From assembly GCA_024372625.1 (NCBI GenBank), contig CP099605.1:1240001-1304000 (forward strand): 64,000 nt of DNA. The letters are read 5' to 3'. The position numbers were made by a program, and so were the translations under genes. Numbering within the stretch: position 1 is the first letter of the stretch; each line of letters opens with the position of its first letter. The DNA is from Comamonadaceae bacterium OTU4NAUVB1 (GTDB lineage: Bacteria > Pseudomonadota > Gammaproteobacteria > Burkholderiales > Burkholderiaceae_C). Of this stretch, positions 26,180 through 37,278 are shown piece after piece. The notes beneath the pieces were generated by a model, which worked only from the letters and a program-made list of their open reading frames with translations, made no database searches and was not told where the DNA came from.

Positions 26180-27778
26180 TCAGGCGCCCGCCATGGCCAG
26201 GCCGATCGACTGGCGAGTCCAGTGCGCGGCCGGGTGCGCCACGCCCAGCTCGCCGCCGTGCATCACCGCCACGCGGTCGCCCAGCGCCAGCACCTCGTCG
26301 AGGTCGTCGGAGATCACCAGCACGGCCGCGCCGGCGTCGCGCGCGGCCAGCAGCTGCGCGTGCACGTACGCGACGGCGCCGACGTCCAGCCCCCAGGTCG
26401 GCTGGTGGGCCACGATCAGGCGCGGCGGGGTGCCGTTCCAGGTCCCCGCGACCGGCCCGGGCGCCGTCAGCGCGCGGCCGAGGATCAGCTTCTGCATGTT
26501 GCCGCCCGACAGCGACCGGGCCGGCGCGTCGAGTCCGGCGCCGCGCACGTCGTAGGCGGCCTCGATGCGCCGTGCGTGGGCCCGCGCGGCGTCGCGGCGC
26601 ACCCAGCGCACGCCCGGCAGCAGCCGGCGCGAGAACGCGTCGCCGCGCAGGTGCTCCGACACCGCGTTCTCCCACACCGGCAGATCGCCGACGGTGCCGA
26701 CGGCGTGGCGGTCCTCCGGCACGCGCGCCACGCCCAGCGCCACCACGTCGGCCGGCGAGGGCGGCAGGGGCCGGCCCAGCAGCCGCACCGTCCCGGCCGT
26801 GGCGCGCCGCAGGCCGCACAGCAGTTCGGCCAGCGCGACCTGACCGTTGCCCGACACCCCGGCGACGGCGACGATCTCGCCGGCGCGCAGGGTCAGCGAG
26901 GCCTCCTCCAGCCGGTCGTCGCCGGCGCCTCCGGTGTCGACGCGGTCGAGCACGCAGACCGCCTCGCCCGGGCCCGGCGGCGCGCGGTGCCGGGGCGGCG
27001 CGGTCACCGCGTGGCCGACCATCCAGCGCGCCAGTTCGGCCTGCGTGGTATCGGCCGCGCGCGCCTGCGCCACCAGCCGGCCGCCGCGCAGCACCGCGAC
27101 GCGGTGCGACACGCGCAGCACCTCCGGCAGCTTGTGGCTGATGAAGACGATGGACAGGCCCTGCGCCACCATGCGCGCGAGGGTGGCGAACAGCGACTCG
27201 GCCTGCTGCGGCGTGAGCACGGCGGTCGGTTCGTCCAGGATCAGGATGCGGGCGCCCCGGTAGAGCGCCTTCAGGATCTCCACCCGCTGGCGCTCGCCCA
27301 CCGACAGGTCGCCCACGCGGGCGTCGGGCAGCACCGGCAGGCCGAAGCGGCCCGCCACCTCGTGCAGCCGCGCGCGCGCCCGGGCGCGGCGCGAGAACGG
27401 CCGCCACAGCGGCTCGGTGCCCATGAGCACGTTGTCCAGCACGCTGAGGTTGTCGGCCAGGGCGAAGTGCTGGTGCACCATGCCGATGCCCGCGGCCAGC
27501 GCGGCCTTCGGGTGGCCCGGCGGCAGGCGCCGGCCGAACACCTCGATGCGTCCGGCGTCGGCCGTGTAGTGGCCGAACAGGATCGACATCAGCGTCGACT
27601 TGCCCGCGCCGTTCTCGCCCAGCAGGGCCAGCACCTCGCCGGCGTGCAGGGTCAGCGAGATGGCGTCGTTGGCGAGCAGCGGGCCGAAGCGCTTGGTGAT
27701 GCCCTCGATGCGCAGCACCGGGGGCGGTCCGGCGGCGGGCACGCCGACGAAACTTTCCGGGGGCGTCGCTGCCGTCAC
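26180..27778 (-). CDS. nucleoside ABC transporter ATP-binding protein (double ABC)
   Basis: The 532-residue protein contains two ABC modules, as in sugar/nucleoside importers. Module 1 (about 20-255) is complete: Walker A LGENGAGKST, Q-loop MVHQHF, signature LSVGERQRVEI, Walker B ILILDEPT, switch His in FISHK. Module 2 (about 275-530) is degenerate in Walker A (VAGVSGNGQVAL, no GK[S/T]) but keeps LSGGNMQK; such asymmetry is normal for the family. A short insert (GTWNGTP) precedes RLIVAHQPTWGLD, where the Walker B Asp position is His. It powers uptake through the two permeases. Confidence 0.92.
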   Translation of the reverse strand: MTAATPPESFVGVPAAGPPPVLRIEGITKRFGPLLANDAISLTLHAGEVLALLGENGAGKSTLMSILFGHYTADAGRIEVFGRRLPPGHPKAALAAGIGMVHQHFALADNLSVLDNVLMGTEPLWRPFSRRARARARLHEVAGRFGLPVLPDARVGDLSVGERQRVEILKALYRGARILILDEPTAVLTPQQAESLFATLARMVAQGLSIVFISHKLPEVLRVSHRVAVLRGGRLVAQARAADTTQAELARWMVGHAVTAPPRHRAPPGPGEAVCVLDRVDTGGAGDDRLEEASLTLRAGEIVAVAGVSGNGQVALAELLCGLRRATAGTVRLLGRPLPPSPADVVALGVARVPEDRHAVGTVGDLPVWENAVSEHLRGDAFSRRLLPGVRWVRRDAARAHARRIEAAYDVRGAGLDAPARSLSGGNMQKLILGRALTAPGPVAGTWNGTPPRLIVAHQPTWGLDVGAVAYVHAQLLAARDAGAAVLVISDDLDEVLALGDRVAVMHGGELGVAHPAAHWTRQSIGLAMAGA

Positions 27779-27794
27779 CGCCGCGCCTCCCGCT

Positions 27795-28778
27795 TCAGCG
27801 CCAGGCGGCCAGGAAGGCCAGCAGCACCCGGGCCGAGTTGTCCGCCGCGAGGTTCATGAAGGCGTGCATCTCGTTGTCGCCCGCGCCGCCGCCGGCCAGG
27901 TCGCTGAGCGAGCGGAAGGCGATGAAGGGCACGCCGTTGCTCCACGCCACCTGGCCGACGGCCGAGGTCTCCATGTCGAGCACGCGGGCGCCGAAGGTGG
28001 CGTGGGCGTATTCGCGGAACGCCGCGTTGTCGACGAAGGCCGCACCCGAGACGCCGTTGCCGCCCACCACCAGCTTCGGCCGCGTGCCCAGGCAGCGCAT
28101 GGCGGCGTCGCAGCGGTTCAGCGCGACGTCCGGCGCCAGCCCGCGCGCGACGGCCAGCATGGCCGGGTCGACCTCGAACCAGAACCGCTCCTCGGCGCCG
28201 CGCGCCGAGCGCACGCCGACCGCGCGCGGATGGATCATCCCGAAGGCGGCGAAGCCCGCGTCCTTGCTGGTGCGCGGGGCGGTGAAGCGTCCGGGCGCGG
28301 TCTCGCGCGCGAACAGCGATTCGAGGTAGGAGCCCCACTGCGCCGGCACCGCCACGTCGCCGATGCGCAGCGACGGATCGACCCCGCCGGCGATGCCGCT
28401 GAAGACGAGGTGCGTGAGCACGAAGCGGTCGAGGGCGCGCTGCGCGTTCAAGGCCGCGTTGGTCATGCTGATGCCCGACAGGAACAGGACCACCGGGTGG
28501 CCCTGCAGCGTGCCGGTCGTGAACTCGACGCCGTGGACGCGGTGCGCGACGGGATCGGCCAGCCGGGCGCGCAGCAGCGCGAGTTCGGGCGCGAAGGCCG
28601 AGACGACGGCGATGCGCGGCACGGTGTCCAGGCGCGCCCCGTGGTCGGCGGCGCTCGCCGCCGCGGCCGGCGACGCCGACCCTGTGGCGGGCGTCGCGGG
28701 CGTCGCGGGCAGCGTGGTCGCGCAGCCCGCGAGCAGGCCCGCGAGCACCGCGATGGCCGCGACGATCGCCCGCCTCAT
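27795..28778 (-). CDS. lipoprotein nucleosidase/phosphorylase (MTAN/PNP-UDP superfamily)
   Basis: The 327-residue protein has a lipoprotein signal (VLAGLLAGC, lipidated Cys near 19) and an Ala/Pro/Thr linker, then a nucleoside phosphorylase fold (about 53-325). VFSGIAGGVDPSLRIGDVAV near residue 130 and VLDMETSAVGQVAWSNGVPF near 270 followed by SLSDLAGG match methylthioadenosine/nucleosidase-type enzymes; the ME pair and the later Asp are the catalytic residues. Export is unusual for this superfamily. Its ATG overlaps the BMP gene stop (ATGA) inside the nucleoside transporter operon, so it probably releases bases from nucleosides at the membrane before uptake (inference). Confidence 0.82.
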   Translation of the reverse strand: MRRAIVAAIAVLAGLLAGCATTLPATPATPATGSASPAAAASAADHGARLDTVPRIAVVSAFAPELALLRARLADPVAHRVHGVEFTTGTLQGHPVVLFLSGISMTNAALNAQRALDRFVLTHLVFSGIAGGVDPSLRIGDVAVPAQWGSYLESLFARETAPGRFTAPRTSKDAGFAAFGMIHPRAVGVRSARGAEERFWFEVDPAMLAVARGLAPDVALNRCDAAMRCLGTRPKLVVGGNGVSGAAFVDNAAFREYAHATFGARVLDMETSAVGQVAWSNGVPFIAFRSLSDLAGGGAGDNEMHAFMNLAADNSARVLLAFLAAWR

Positions 28779-29788
28779 CGCGCGGTCGACTTCGGCGGCG
28801 TGTCGTCGACCTTCACGACGAAGGTGCCCGCCAGGATCTCGGCCTGCTTCGCCTGCACGCCGGCCACCGTCGCGGCCGGCACCTTCTTCGCGAAGGTGCC
28901 CAGCGGCGCGAGTTCGGCGCCCTTGTGCTTCATGGTCGAGTAGACGCCGTAGTCCTCGGCGGCGAACTTGCCTTCCTTCACCAGGCGGATGGCGCGGTCG
29001 GCCGAGGGCCCGAAATTCCACAGCGCCGAGGCGACCACCGTGTCGGGGTACTGGGCCTGGGTGTCGATCACGTTGCCGATGGCGAGCTTGCCTTTCTCCC
29101 TGGCCGCGTCGCTGACGCCGAAACGCTCGGCATACATCACGTCGGCGCCCTTGTCGATCATGGCGAAGGCCGCCTCCTTGGCCTTGGGCGGATCGAACCA
29201 GCTGTTGATGAAGCTGACGCTGAACTCGACCTTCGGGTTGGTCTCCCTCGCGCCGGCCATGAAGGCGTTCATCAGCCGGTTGACCTCGGGGATCGGAAAG
29301 CCGCCGACCATGCCGATGCGGTTCGTCCTGGTCATGCCGCCGGCCACCATGCCCGAGAGGTAGGCCGGCTCCTGGATGTAGTTGTCGAAGACGCTGAAGT
29401 TGGGCGCCTGCGGCTTCTGCGACGAGCCCATCAGGAAGGCCACCTTCGGAAAGTCCTTGGCCACGCGCCGCGCCGCCGACTCGACCCCGAACACCTCGCC
29501 CAGGATCAACTGGTGGCCGGCCGTCGCGTACTCGCGCATCACGCGCTCGTAGTCCGCGTTGGCCACGTTCTCGGTCGCCTTGTACTCGATCTCCCCGCGC
29601 GCCTGGGCCGCCTGCAGCGCCTGGTGGATGCGCCCGACCCATTGCTGCTCGAACGGCACGGTGTAGACGGCCGCGACCTTCAGCTTCGCCCCCGGCGCCG
29701 GCTGCGCCAGGGCGACGCCCGGCACGCCCAGCGCCAGTCCCGCCGCCACGGCGGCCCCACGAACGATCCACTCACGGCGTCTGGTCAA
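28775..29788 (-). CDS. BMP-family nucleoside-binding protein of ABC transporter
   Basis: The 337-residue solute-binding protein has a signal peptide ending GVALAQ near residue 29. The BMP/PnrA fold is shown by KVAAVYTVPFEQQWVGRIH near 37, FLMGSSQKPQAPNFSVFDNY near 118, YLSGMVAGGMTRTNRIGMVG near 143, and SWFDPPKAKEAA near 198. These proteins bind purine or pyrimidine nucleosides. It opens the transporter part of the operon, 69 nt after upp. Fixed ATGA overlap with the lipoprotein nucleosidase ties the two functions together. Confidence 0.9.
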   Translation of the reverse strand: MTRRREWIVRGAAVAAGLALGVPGVALAQPAPGAKLKVAAVYTVPFEQQWVGRIHQALQAAQARGEIEYKATENVANADYERVMREYATAGHQLILGEVFGVESAARRVAKDFPKVAFLMGSSQKPQAPNFSVFDNYIQEPAYLSGMVAGGMTRTNRIGMVGGFPIPEVNRLMNAFMAGARETNPKVEFSVSFINSWFDPPKAKEAAFAMIDKGADVMYAERFGVSDAAREKGKLAIGNVIDTQAQYPDTVVASALWNFGPSADRAIRLVKEGKFAAEDYGVYSTMKHKGAELAPLGTFAKKVPAATVAGVQAKQAEILAGTFVVKVDDTPPKSTAR

Positions 29789-29857
29789 GATGCTTCTCCT
29801 CGTCGATTGAAAAATCCGTCGGCAGGTCCGGGCCCGGTCTCGGGCCCGGGTCGCGTG

Positions 29858-30499
<642 letters not shown>

Positions 30500-30564
30500 G
30501 GAAGGCGACAGACAGGAAGGCGGTGATGGAAGGGGACGAGCGGGAGGACGGGGGGTGGCCGGTC

Positions 30565-31899
30565 CTAGAACACGGTGCCGTCGCTTTCGATGATCAGGGC
30601 TGGCGCGCCGGCTCGCAAGCGCTGTGCCAGCGCGCGCCCGGCGGCCCAGGTGCCGCCTTCGAGCACGCAGGCCAGCGGCATCTCCTCGGCGCTCGCGCCC
30701 AGCAGGCCGCGCACGCGCGGCGCCACCGCGTCGAGCAGGGCCACGGTCAGCGCGCGCCATTCGACGACGAACTCGTCGCCGACCTGCCAGGTGCCCTCGA
30801 GGAAGGCCGCGTCGCGCGGCACGATCACGCCGGTGTCCAGGAACAGGCCGCCGTTGCGGTATTCGGGCAGGCCGGTCAGCTGGTCGATGCCGCGCACCTT
30901 CACGCCGGCCCATTCGAAGGGCTCCAGCAGCGAGTAGGTCAGCCATTGCGACAGTTTGTGGAACGGCATCCAGCCGTCGGTCAGGCCCGGGCCGCGCGCC
31001 GCGCCGTGGGGCCAGCAGTCGCCCAGCGCCAGCGCCGGATCGCCCGAGCCGGTGAGGACGTCGCCGTCGAGGGCGTTGCCTGAGGGCCAGATGCGCGAGA
31101 GCGAATCCAGCAGCAGCTGCAGGATCTCCTCGGCGGAGACCTCGGCCGTCGGTGCCGCGGCCGGGCCGTAGGCGCCCACGAGGGCGTCGAACAGGCCGCC
31201 GGGGCGCGAGATGCCGTCGTGGCCGAAGATCTCCGGCTGCTGGGCCAGCGCCTCGCCGAGCCGGCGCAGCAGGGTCGTGCGGCCGGCCAGGCCGACCAGC
31301 GGATTGCCTTCGCCGACCTGGAACGCCTCGCCCAGGCGGTCGCCCACCAGCGCGCGCAGCCCGGCCGCGTCGGCCTGCAGCGGCCGCTCGGCGTCGGAGG
31401 AGAACAGGCCGGCCGTGAAGGCGTGGAAGCTGGCCACGCCCAGGCCCTCGGAGCGCGTGAAGCGCTGGCCGGTGGCGGACTCGACGTAGTGCCAGTCGGG
31501 GCCGGCGCCGGCGTCCAGGAGCACGCTCACCAGCGCCAGGTCGATCTGCGCGCGGGCGCGTTCGCGCGGCGTCGCATCCTCGCCCAGCAGGGCGTCGAGC
31601 CGGGCGCGGCGATCCACCCCGCCGGCCTCGAAATGACGCCAGCGGCTGTGGAACGGGATGCGCCCGGACGGATAGCGTTCGCGCGCCGCGTCGGCCACGG
31701 CCTGGGCGGCGGTGTCGAGCGCGTCGTCGGCGCCGATCGTGAACCAGGTGGATTCGCCACGGCGCGCGCGCGCCAGCAGCGCCGCGGCGCGCTCGCGCAC
31801 GGCGCCGGCCGTGCGCAGGTAGCCGACGGCGGGGCCGGCCTGGCGGTAGTTGGGGGCGATGTCCGCGTCGACGCGCGCGGCGGGATCGGAAGTGGTCAT
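30565..31899 (-). CDS. URC4/Urg3-family protein (DUF1688), uracil catabolism
   Basis: The 444-residue protein belongs to the URC4/Urg3 (DUF1688) family, known by genetics to be required for uracil catabolism through the URC pathway in Lachancea kluyveri. Segments used to recognise it: [14 protein letters not shown] near residue 80, GPDWHYVES near 134, and [20 protein letters not shown] near 308. No known catalytic motif or cofactor site is visible; its biochemical reaction is not established. It lies between the URC1-like gene (31-nt gap) and upp (65-nt gap). Confidence 0.85.
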   Translation of the reverse strand: MTTSDPAARVDADIAPNYRQAGPAVGYLRTAGAVRERAAALLARARRGESTWFTIGADDALDTAAQAVADAARERYPSGRIPFHSRWRHFEAGGVDRRARLDALLGEDATPRERARAQIDLALVSVLLDAGAGPDWHYVESATGQRFTRSEGLGVASFHAFTAGLFSSDAERPLQADAAGLRALVGDRLGEAFQVGEGNPLVGLAGRTTLLRRLGEALAQQPEIFGHDGISRPGGLFDALVGAYGPAAAPTAEVSAEEILQLLLDSLSRIWPSGNALDGDVLTGSGDPALALGDCWPHGAARGPGLTDGWMPFHKLSQWLTYSLLEPFEWAGVKVRGIDQLTGLPEYRNGGLFLDTGVIVPRDAAFLEGTWQVGDEFVVEWRALTVALLDAVAPRVRGLLGASAEEMPLACVLEGGTWAAGRALAQRLRAGAPALIIESDGTVF

Positions 31900-31930
31900 G
31901 CGTCTGTCTCCTTGGATTGCAGGGCGGGGC

Positions 31931-33343
<1,413 letters not shown>

Positions 33344-33459
33344 TGCAGGCCCTCAAAAAATGCAATGTACCGAGGGTCCACCGGCACGGCAAGCGAAGCT
33401 GTACGCCATTCGCCGTATCGCATCGATGCCGGAGCGCCGATGCGGTACGAAGGTGTTCG
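33344..33459 (-). promoter_or_regulatory. upstream region of the URC/nucleoside operon
   Basis: This 116-nt gap separates hemH (3' end) from the urc1 start. Close to the start is an A/T tract (TTTTTTGAGGG on the minus strand, 33345-33356), whose GAGGG at 33345-33349 is the likely ribosome-binding site. No clear operator is seen. Confidence 0.35.
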
Positions 33460-34563
33460 TCAGGAAGGCGCCTGCCGTGCCGGCTCCGGCTTCGTCGGCC
33501 AGCCCGCCAGGTGCCGCTCGGCGATGCCGGCCAGCGCGGTGATCCAGGCCGGATCGTCGTTGAGCGAGGGGATGTAGTGGAACTCGCGCCCGCCCTCGTG
33601 CAGGAACGCCTCGCGGCCTTCCATGGCGATCTCCTCCAGCGTCTCCAGGCAGTCGGCCGGGAAGCCCGGGCACATCACGTCGACGCGCCCGACCTTGGCG
33701 CGGCCGAGTTCGCGCAGGGTCGGTTCGGTGTAGGGCTCCAGCCATTTCGCGCGGCCGAAGCGCGACTGGAAGGTCACGCGATGGTCGTGCGCCGACAGGC
33801 CCAGGCGCTCGGCCAGCAGGCGCGCCGTGTTCAGGCATTGCGACTGGTAGGGGTCCCCCAGGCGGATGTTGCGCTCGGGGATGCCGTGGAAGCTCATCAC
33901 CAGCTGGTCGGGACGGCCATGGCGCTGCCAGTGGGCCTGGACGCTGCGCGCCAGGGCATCGATGTAGCGCGGGTCGTCGTGGAAGTCGTTGACGAAGCGC
34001 AGTTCGGGCAGGTGGCGCTGGGTGCGCGTCCACTGGGCGACGGCGTCGATCACGCTGGCCGTGGTGGTGGCCGAATACTGCGGGTAGGCCTGCAGCACCA
34101 GCACGCGCGCCACGCCCTCGGCCTGCAGCGCGTCGAGCTGCGAGGCGATCGACGGGTTGGCGTAGCGCATCGCCGCGCGCACCGTGAGCTGGTGGCCGCG
34201 CTCGCCCAGCCAGCCGGCCAGCAGCGTCGCCTGCTTCGCCGTCCAGACCTTCAGCGGCGAGCCCTCCGGCAGCCAGATGCTGGCGTACTTGGCGGCCGAC
34301 TTGGCCGGGCGCACGCGCAGGATGATCCCGTGCAGGATCAGGCACCAGACCGCGCGCGGGATCTCCACCACGCGGTGGTCGTGCAGGAACTGCGACAGGT
34401 AGGGCCGGACGGCCTGCGCCGTCGGCGCGTCGGGCGATCCGAGGTTGCACCAGAGGACGGCGGTGCGCGGTGCGGAGGAGGGGGTCGGAAGGGCGGAGGG
34501 AACGTGCGCGGCGGCGGGCGCCGGGGCTGCGGCGCGGGCGCCGGCGGGGTCGTTGGGGAGCAT
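33460..34563 (-). CDS. hemH: ferrochelatase
   Basis: The 367-residue protein inserts Fe2+ into protoporphyrin [14 protein letters not shown] near residue 37 is the N-terminal signature, [11 protein letters not shown] near 225 carries the metal-binding His, and [20 protein letters not shown] near 300 carries the second conserved site. The first 32 residues are a low-complexity Ala/Pro segment, so the true start could be later, but no internal ATG/GTG precedes the core. The start codon lies only 15 nt from that of the divergent HAD gene. Confidence 0.94.
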   Translation of the reverse strand: MLPNDPAGARAAAPAPAAAHVPSALPTPSSAPRTAVLWCNLGSPDAPTAQAVRPYLSQFLHDHRVVEIPRAVWCLILHGIILRVRPAKSAAKYASIWLPEGSPLKVWTAKQATLLAGWLGERGHQLTVRAAMRYANPSIASQLDALQAEGVARVLVLQAYPQYSATTTASVIDAVAQWTRTQRHLPELRFVNDFHDDPRYIDALARSVQAHWQRHGRPDQLVMSFHGIPERNIRLGDPYQSQCLNTARLLAERLGLSAHDHRVTFQSRFGRAKWLEPYTEPTLRELGRAKVGRVDVMCPGFPADCLETLEEIAMEGREAFLHEGGREFHYIPSLNDDPAWITALAGIAERHLAGWPTKPEPARQAPS

Positions 34564-34578
34564 GCGATATTCTGCGGC

Positions 34579-35334
34579 ATGACCTCCGAGACACCGGCGC
34601 ACCCGGCCACGACCGCCACCCACGGCCTCGACATCGACCGCATCGCCGGCATCTCGCTGGACCTGGACGACACCCTGTGGCCGATCTGGCCGACCATCGA
34701 GCGGGCCGAGGTCGTGCTGCACGAATTCCTGCTGCGGGAGGCCCCGGCGACCGCCACGCTGCTGGTCGAGCCCGGCGTGCTGCGCGAATTGCGCGAGGCC
34801 ACGGCCCGCGAGCGCTCCGACCTCGCCCACGACCTGAGCGCGCTGCGGCGCGAGACGATCCGCGCCGCCCTGCGCCGCGCGGGCGAGGACCCGGCCGTGG
34901 CCGACCCCGCCTTCGAGGTCTTCTTCGCCGAGCGCCAGCGCGTCGTGCTCTACGACGACGCCGCGCCGGCGCTGCAGTGGCTGAGCGAGCGCTACCCGCT
35001 GGTGGCGATCTCCAACGGCAACGCCGACATCCACCGGACCGGCGTGGGCCGCTGGTTCAAGGGCGCCTTCAGCGCCTACGTCTTCGGCAGCGCCAAGCCG
35101 CACGCGCCGATCTTCCACGCCGCCGCCGCGTCGCTCGGGCTGGCGCCGGACGCCATCCTGCACGTGGGCGACGACGCCGCGCTGGACGTCGTGGGCGCGC
35201 TGGGTGCCGGCATGCAGGCGGCCTGGCTGGCGCGCAAGCCGGGCGACGACCGCCAGCCCTGGACCTACGGCGCGCGGCCCCAGCTCGTCGTGCCCGACCT
35301 GCTCGCGCTGTGCCGGGCGCTCGGCGCGCGCTGA
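34579..35334 (+). CDS. HAD-family hydrolase
   Basis: The 251-residue phosphatase-like protein has all four HAD motifs: [11 protein letters not shown] near residue 27 (nucleophile Asp); [10 protein letters not shown] near 142; III, Lys in GSAKPHAP near 172; [12 protein letters not shown] near 195. The cap is the C1 helical type inserted after motif I. The WP after motif I is typical of the YigB-like group acting on flavin or sugar phosphates. The substrate is not known here. Confidence 0.87.
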   Translation: MTSETPAHPATTATHGLDIDRIAGISLDLDDTLWPIWPTIERAEVVLHEFLLREAPATATLLVEPGVLRELREATARERSDLAHDLSALRRETIRAALRRAGEDPAVADPAFEVFFAERQRVVLYDDAAPALQWLSERYPLVAISNGNADIHRTGVGRWFKGAFSAYVFGSAKPHAPIFHAAAASLGLAPDAILHVGDDAALDVVGALGAGMQAAWLARKPGDDRQPWTYGARPQLVVPDLLALCRALGAR

Positions 35335-35415
35335 CCGGGGCGTCCGGTCCCGCGCGATGGCCGGGCCACGGCCTCGCGCCCGTCCCGGCGCGGCGGTGCG
35401 CCGCCGCCACCGACG

Positions 35416-35592
35416 TCAGCCCCCGGCCAGCACCTCGCGACGCATCCGTCCCGGCGCCATGCCGTAGAGCTGCCGGAAGTGCCGGATGAAGTGCGAGGCA
35501 TCGGCGAAGCCGCACTCGTAGGCGATGGCGCTGACCGGCGAGTCCGACGTGGTCAGCAGCCAGGGGCCGTACTTGAGGCGCGAGTTGCGCGG
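35416..35592 (-). pseudogene. 3' remnant of an AraC/GlxA-type regulator gene
   Basis: Only the C-terminal 59 or so codons survive, read leftward to TGA at 35416. The second helix-turn-helix of an AraC-family DNA-binding domain is clear: RLKYGPWLL, then SPVSAIAYECGFADASHF and IRHFRQLYGMAPG. No start codon or N-terminal domain remains. Homology stops abruptly near 35592, where a dadA-type remnant begins on the other strand. Confidence 0.8.
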
Positions 35593-36177
35593 GGCGTGAG
35601 GTTCGTGACGCCCGCCACGATCGAGGCGTTCGAGGTCCGGCGCGGCCGGGTCGAGTCGGTGCGGACGGACGCCGGCGCGGTGCAGGCCGAAGCGTTCGTC
35701 GTCGCCCTGGGCGGAGCGAGCGCGCGCGTCGCGCGGCAGCTCGGCGTTCGCCTGCCCGTGTATCCGCTCAAGGGCTACAGCATCACCCTGGACGTCGATC
35801 GTCGGGCGATGACATCACCCACCGTGAGCGTGACCGACAGCGCGCGCAAGATCGTGTTCGCCGGCATCGGCTCGCGCCTGCGCGTGGCCGGCATGGCGGA
35901 ACTGGTGGGCGACGACGACCGCATTCCCGCCGACCGGATCCGGACGCTGGTCGACGCCGCCCGGGCGGTCTTCCCGCGCTGTGGCGATTTCGAGGTCACA
36001 CGGCCCTGGACCGGGATGAGGCCCGCCACGCCGACCGGCCTGCCCATCACGGGCCGCGTCCGTGGCGCCCCGGACAACGTCCTGTTCAACACCGGCCACG
36101 GCGCCCTGGGCTTCACCCTGGCCTTCGGGTCGGCCGTCGAACTCGCGCGGGCCATCGCGCGCCCGGCGCCGCGTTGA
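35593..36177 (+). pseudogene. 3' remnant of a D-amino-acid dehydrogenase (DadA-type) gene
   Basis: About 194 codons of a DAO-family FAD oxidoreductase remain, beginning mid-domain at GVRFVTPATIEAF. Recognisable are AEAFVVALGGASARVARQLG, YPLKGYSITLD, the substrate-side RPWTGMRPATPTGLPITG and the C-terminal NTGHGALGFTLAFGSA. The FAD-binding GxGxxG half is missing. A read-through ATG at 35479 lies inside the antisense of the araC remnant and is not a credible start. Together with the adjoining araC remnant it marks a deletion that removed both 5' ends of a divergent gene pair. Confidence 0.82.
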
Positions 36178-36208
36178 CCCGGCCTTCGCGCCGGCGCGAC
36201 CGTGGCGC

Positions 36209-36958
36209 TCAGCCGATGTGGAACGACTTCTGCAGGCGGAACAGGTCCTGGTTGCTGCTGACGCTCAGCTTGCGGAACGCGGCCTGCTTCTGCGAACTGA
36301 TGGTCTTGATGCTGCGGACGAACTTGTGGCTGATCTCGCTGACCGACATGCCCTGGAGCAGGCAGCGCACGACCTCCATCTCGCGCGTCGACAGGCCCGC
36401 GCCTTCCAGGGCTTCGCCGCTGGGCTCGGGCGTGGCGTCGACGTCGTCGAGCGGGATGTCGGGCGTCTTGGGGTGTTTGCGCTCGCCGTGGAAACGTGCT
36501 TGCCAGGACGCGAAGCCCAGTTCGCGGATCACACCGACCAGCTTGTCCATCGAGGCGCTCTTGGACAGCACGTGGGACGCGCCGGCGCGGTACATCAGCG
36601 ACATCGTGGCCGGGCTCATGTAGCCGGTGTAGATCAGCAGGCGGGTGTCGGGAAAATTGCGGCGGAATTGCTTGATGAGATTCCAGCCGTCGTTCTCGAG
36701 GCCTTCGAGCTGATATTCCACGATCACCACGTCGCAGGGAGATTCCTTGAGCAGGGCCGCGACTTCCCTGAAATCCTTGCCGGAGCCGATCCAGTTCATG
36801 TCGTATTGGGTGCGGACCTTGCATTCCAGCCCGAAGCGCACCGCCGAATGACTGTCGAGCGTGCAGATGTTGATGCGGGTGGGGCCGTCGTCCCGGACGG
36901 CTGGCATGGGCGCGACACGGGTCGTGAGGATTTTGTTGAAATCGCGTGTTTCTGACAT
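36209..36958 (-). CDS. RcsB/NarL-type response regulator with Glu at phosphoacceptor site
   Basis: The 249-residue protein has a receiver domain (about 20-140) and LuxR helix-turn-helix (about 180-245). The DNA-binding end VRSIKTISSQKQAAFRKL is very close to RcsB. At the usual DLSMPG phosphoacceptor the sequence is VIVEYQLEG, so Asp is replaced by Glu, and the acidic pocket DD reads LD. The conserved Thr (IYTG) and Lys (LSKSAS) remain. Glu at this place often mimics phosphorylation, so the protein may be constitutively active. No kinase gene is adjacent. Upstream lies an AT-rich 320-nt stretch. Confidence 0.82.
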   Translation of the reverse strand: MSETRDFNKILTTRVAPMPAVRDDGPTRINICTLDSHSAVRFGLECKVRTQYDMNWIGSGKDFREVAALLKESPCDVVIVEYQLEGLENDGWNLIKQFRRNFPDTRLLIYTGYMSPATMSLMYRAGASHVLSKSASMDKLVGVIRELGFASWQARFHGERKHPKTPDIPLDDVDATPEPSGEALEGAGLSTREMEVVRCLLQGMSVSEISHKFVRSIKTISSQKQAAFRKLSVSSNQDLFRLQKSFHIG

Positions 36959-37278
36959 TTCCTGCGTCCTGAAGGTTGATTCGGCGTCGCTTCCGTCGGA
37001 GTCGGATGCGGCACGACCAAGGCTAATCCCAGGCACGTCTCAGAAATCTGAAGTAATGTTTCTCAGCTTTGAAAACTTTTGCAATTGAATCAATTGTTAG
37101 GCCAATTGTTTGAATTGAACAACGCATTCTTTATTTGCTGAAAGAAATTCTATGGACAATGACCAAACACTCGGAGAAAAAGACAATTTTCCCGCGCCAA
37201 GTATATAAATCAAATGTATTAATTGTATTGAAAACCGATGTCGCCAGCCTTGAACACCGGCATGTCGCGTCCCGATCG
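36959..37278. promoter_or_regulatory. AT-rich intergenic stretch upstream of the RcsB-like gene
   Basis: This 320-nt gap is the promoter side of the RcsB-like gene and the 3' side of hpnE. From about 37030 to 37240 it is strikingly AT-rich compared with the rest of the window and holds four CAATTG/GAATTG elements at about 37080-37125. No gene is supported; an 18-codon frame starting near 37152 has only a weak ribosome site. It may bind a nucleoid silencer or several regulators. Confidence 0.55.

Noticed and set aside
35479..36177. 232-codon frame as an intact D-amino-acid dehydrogenase
   Set aside because: It lacks the FAD-binding half, and its first 38 codons are antisense of the araC remnant. 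It is treated as a pseudogene.
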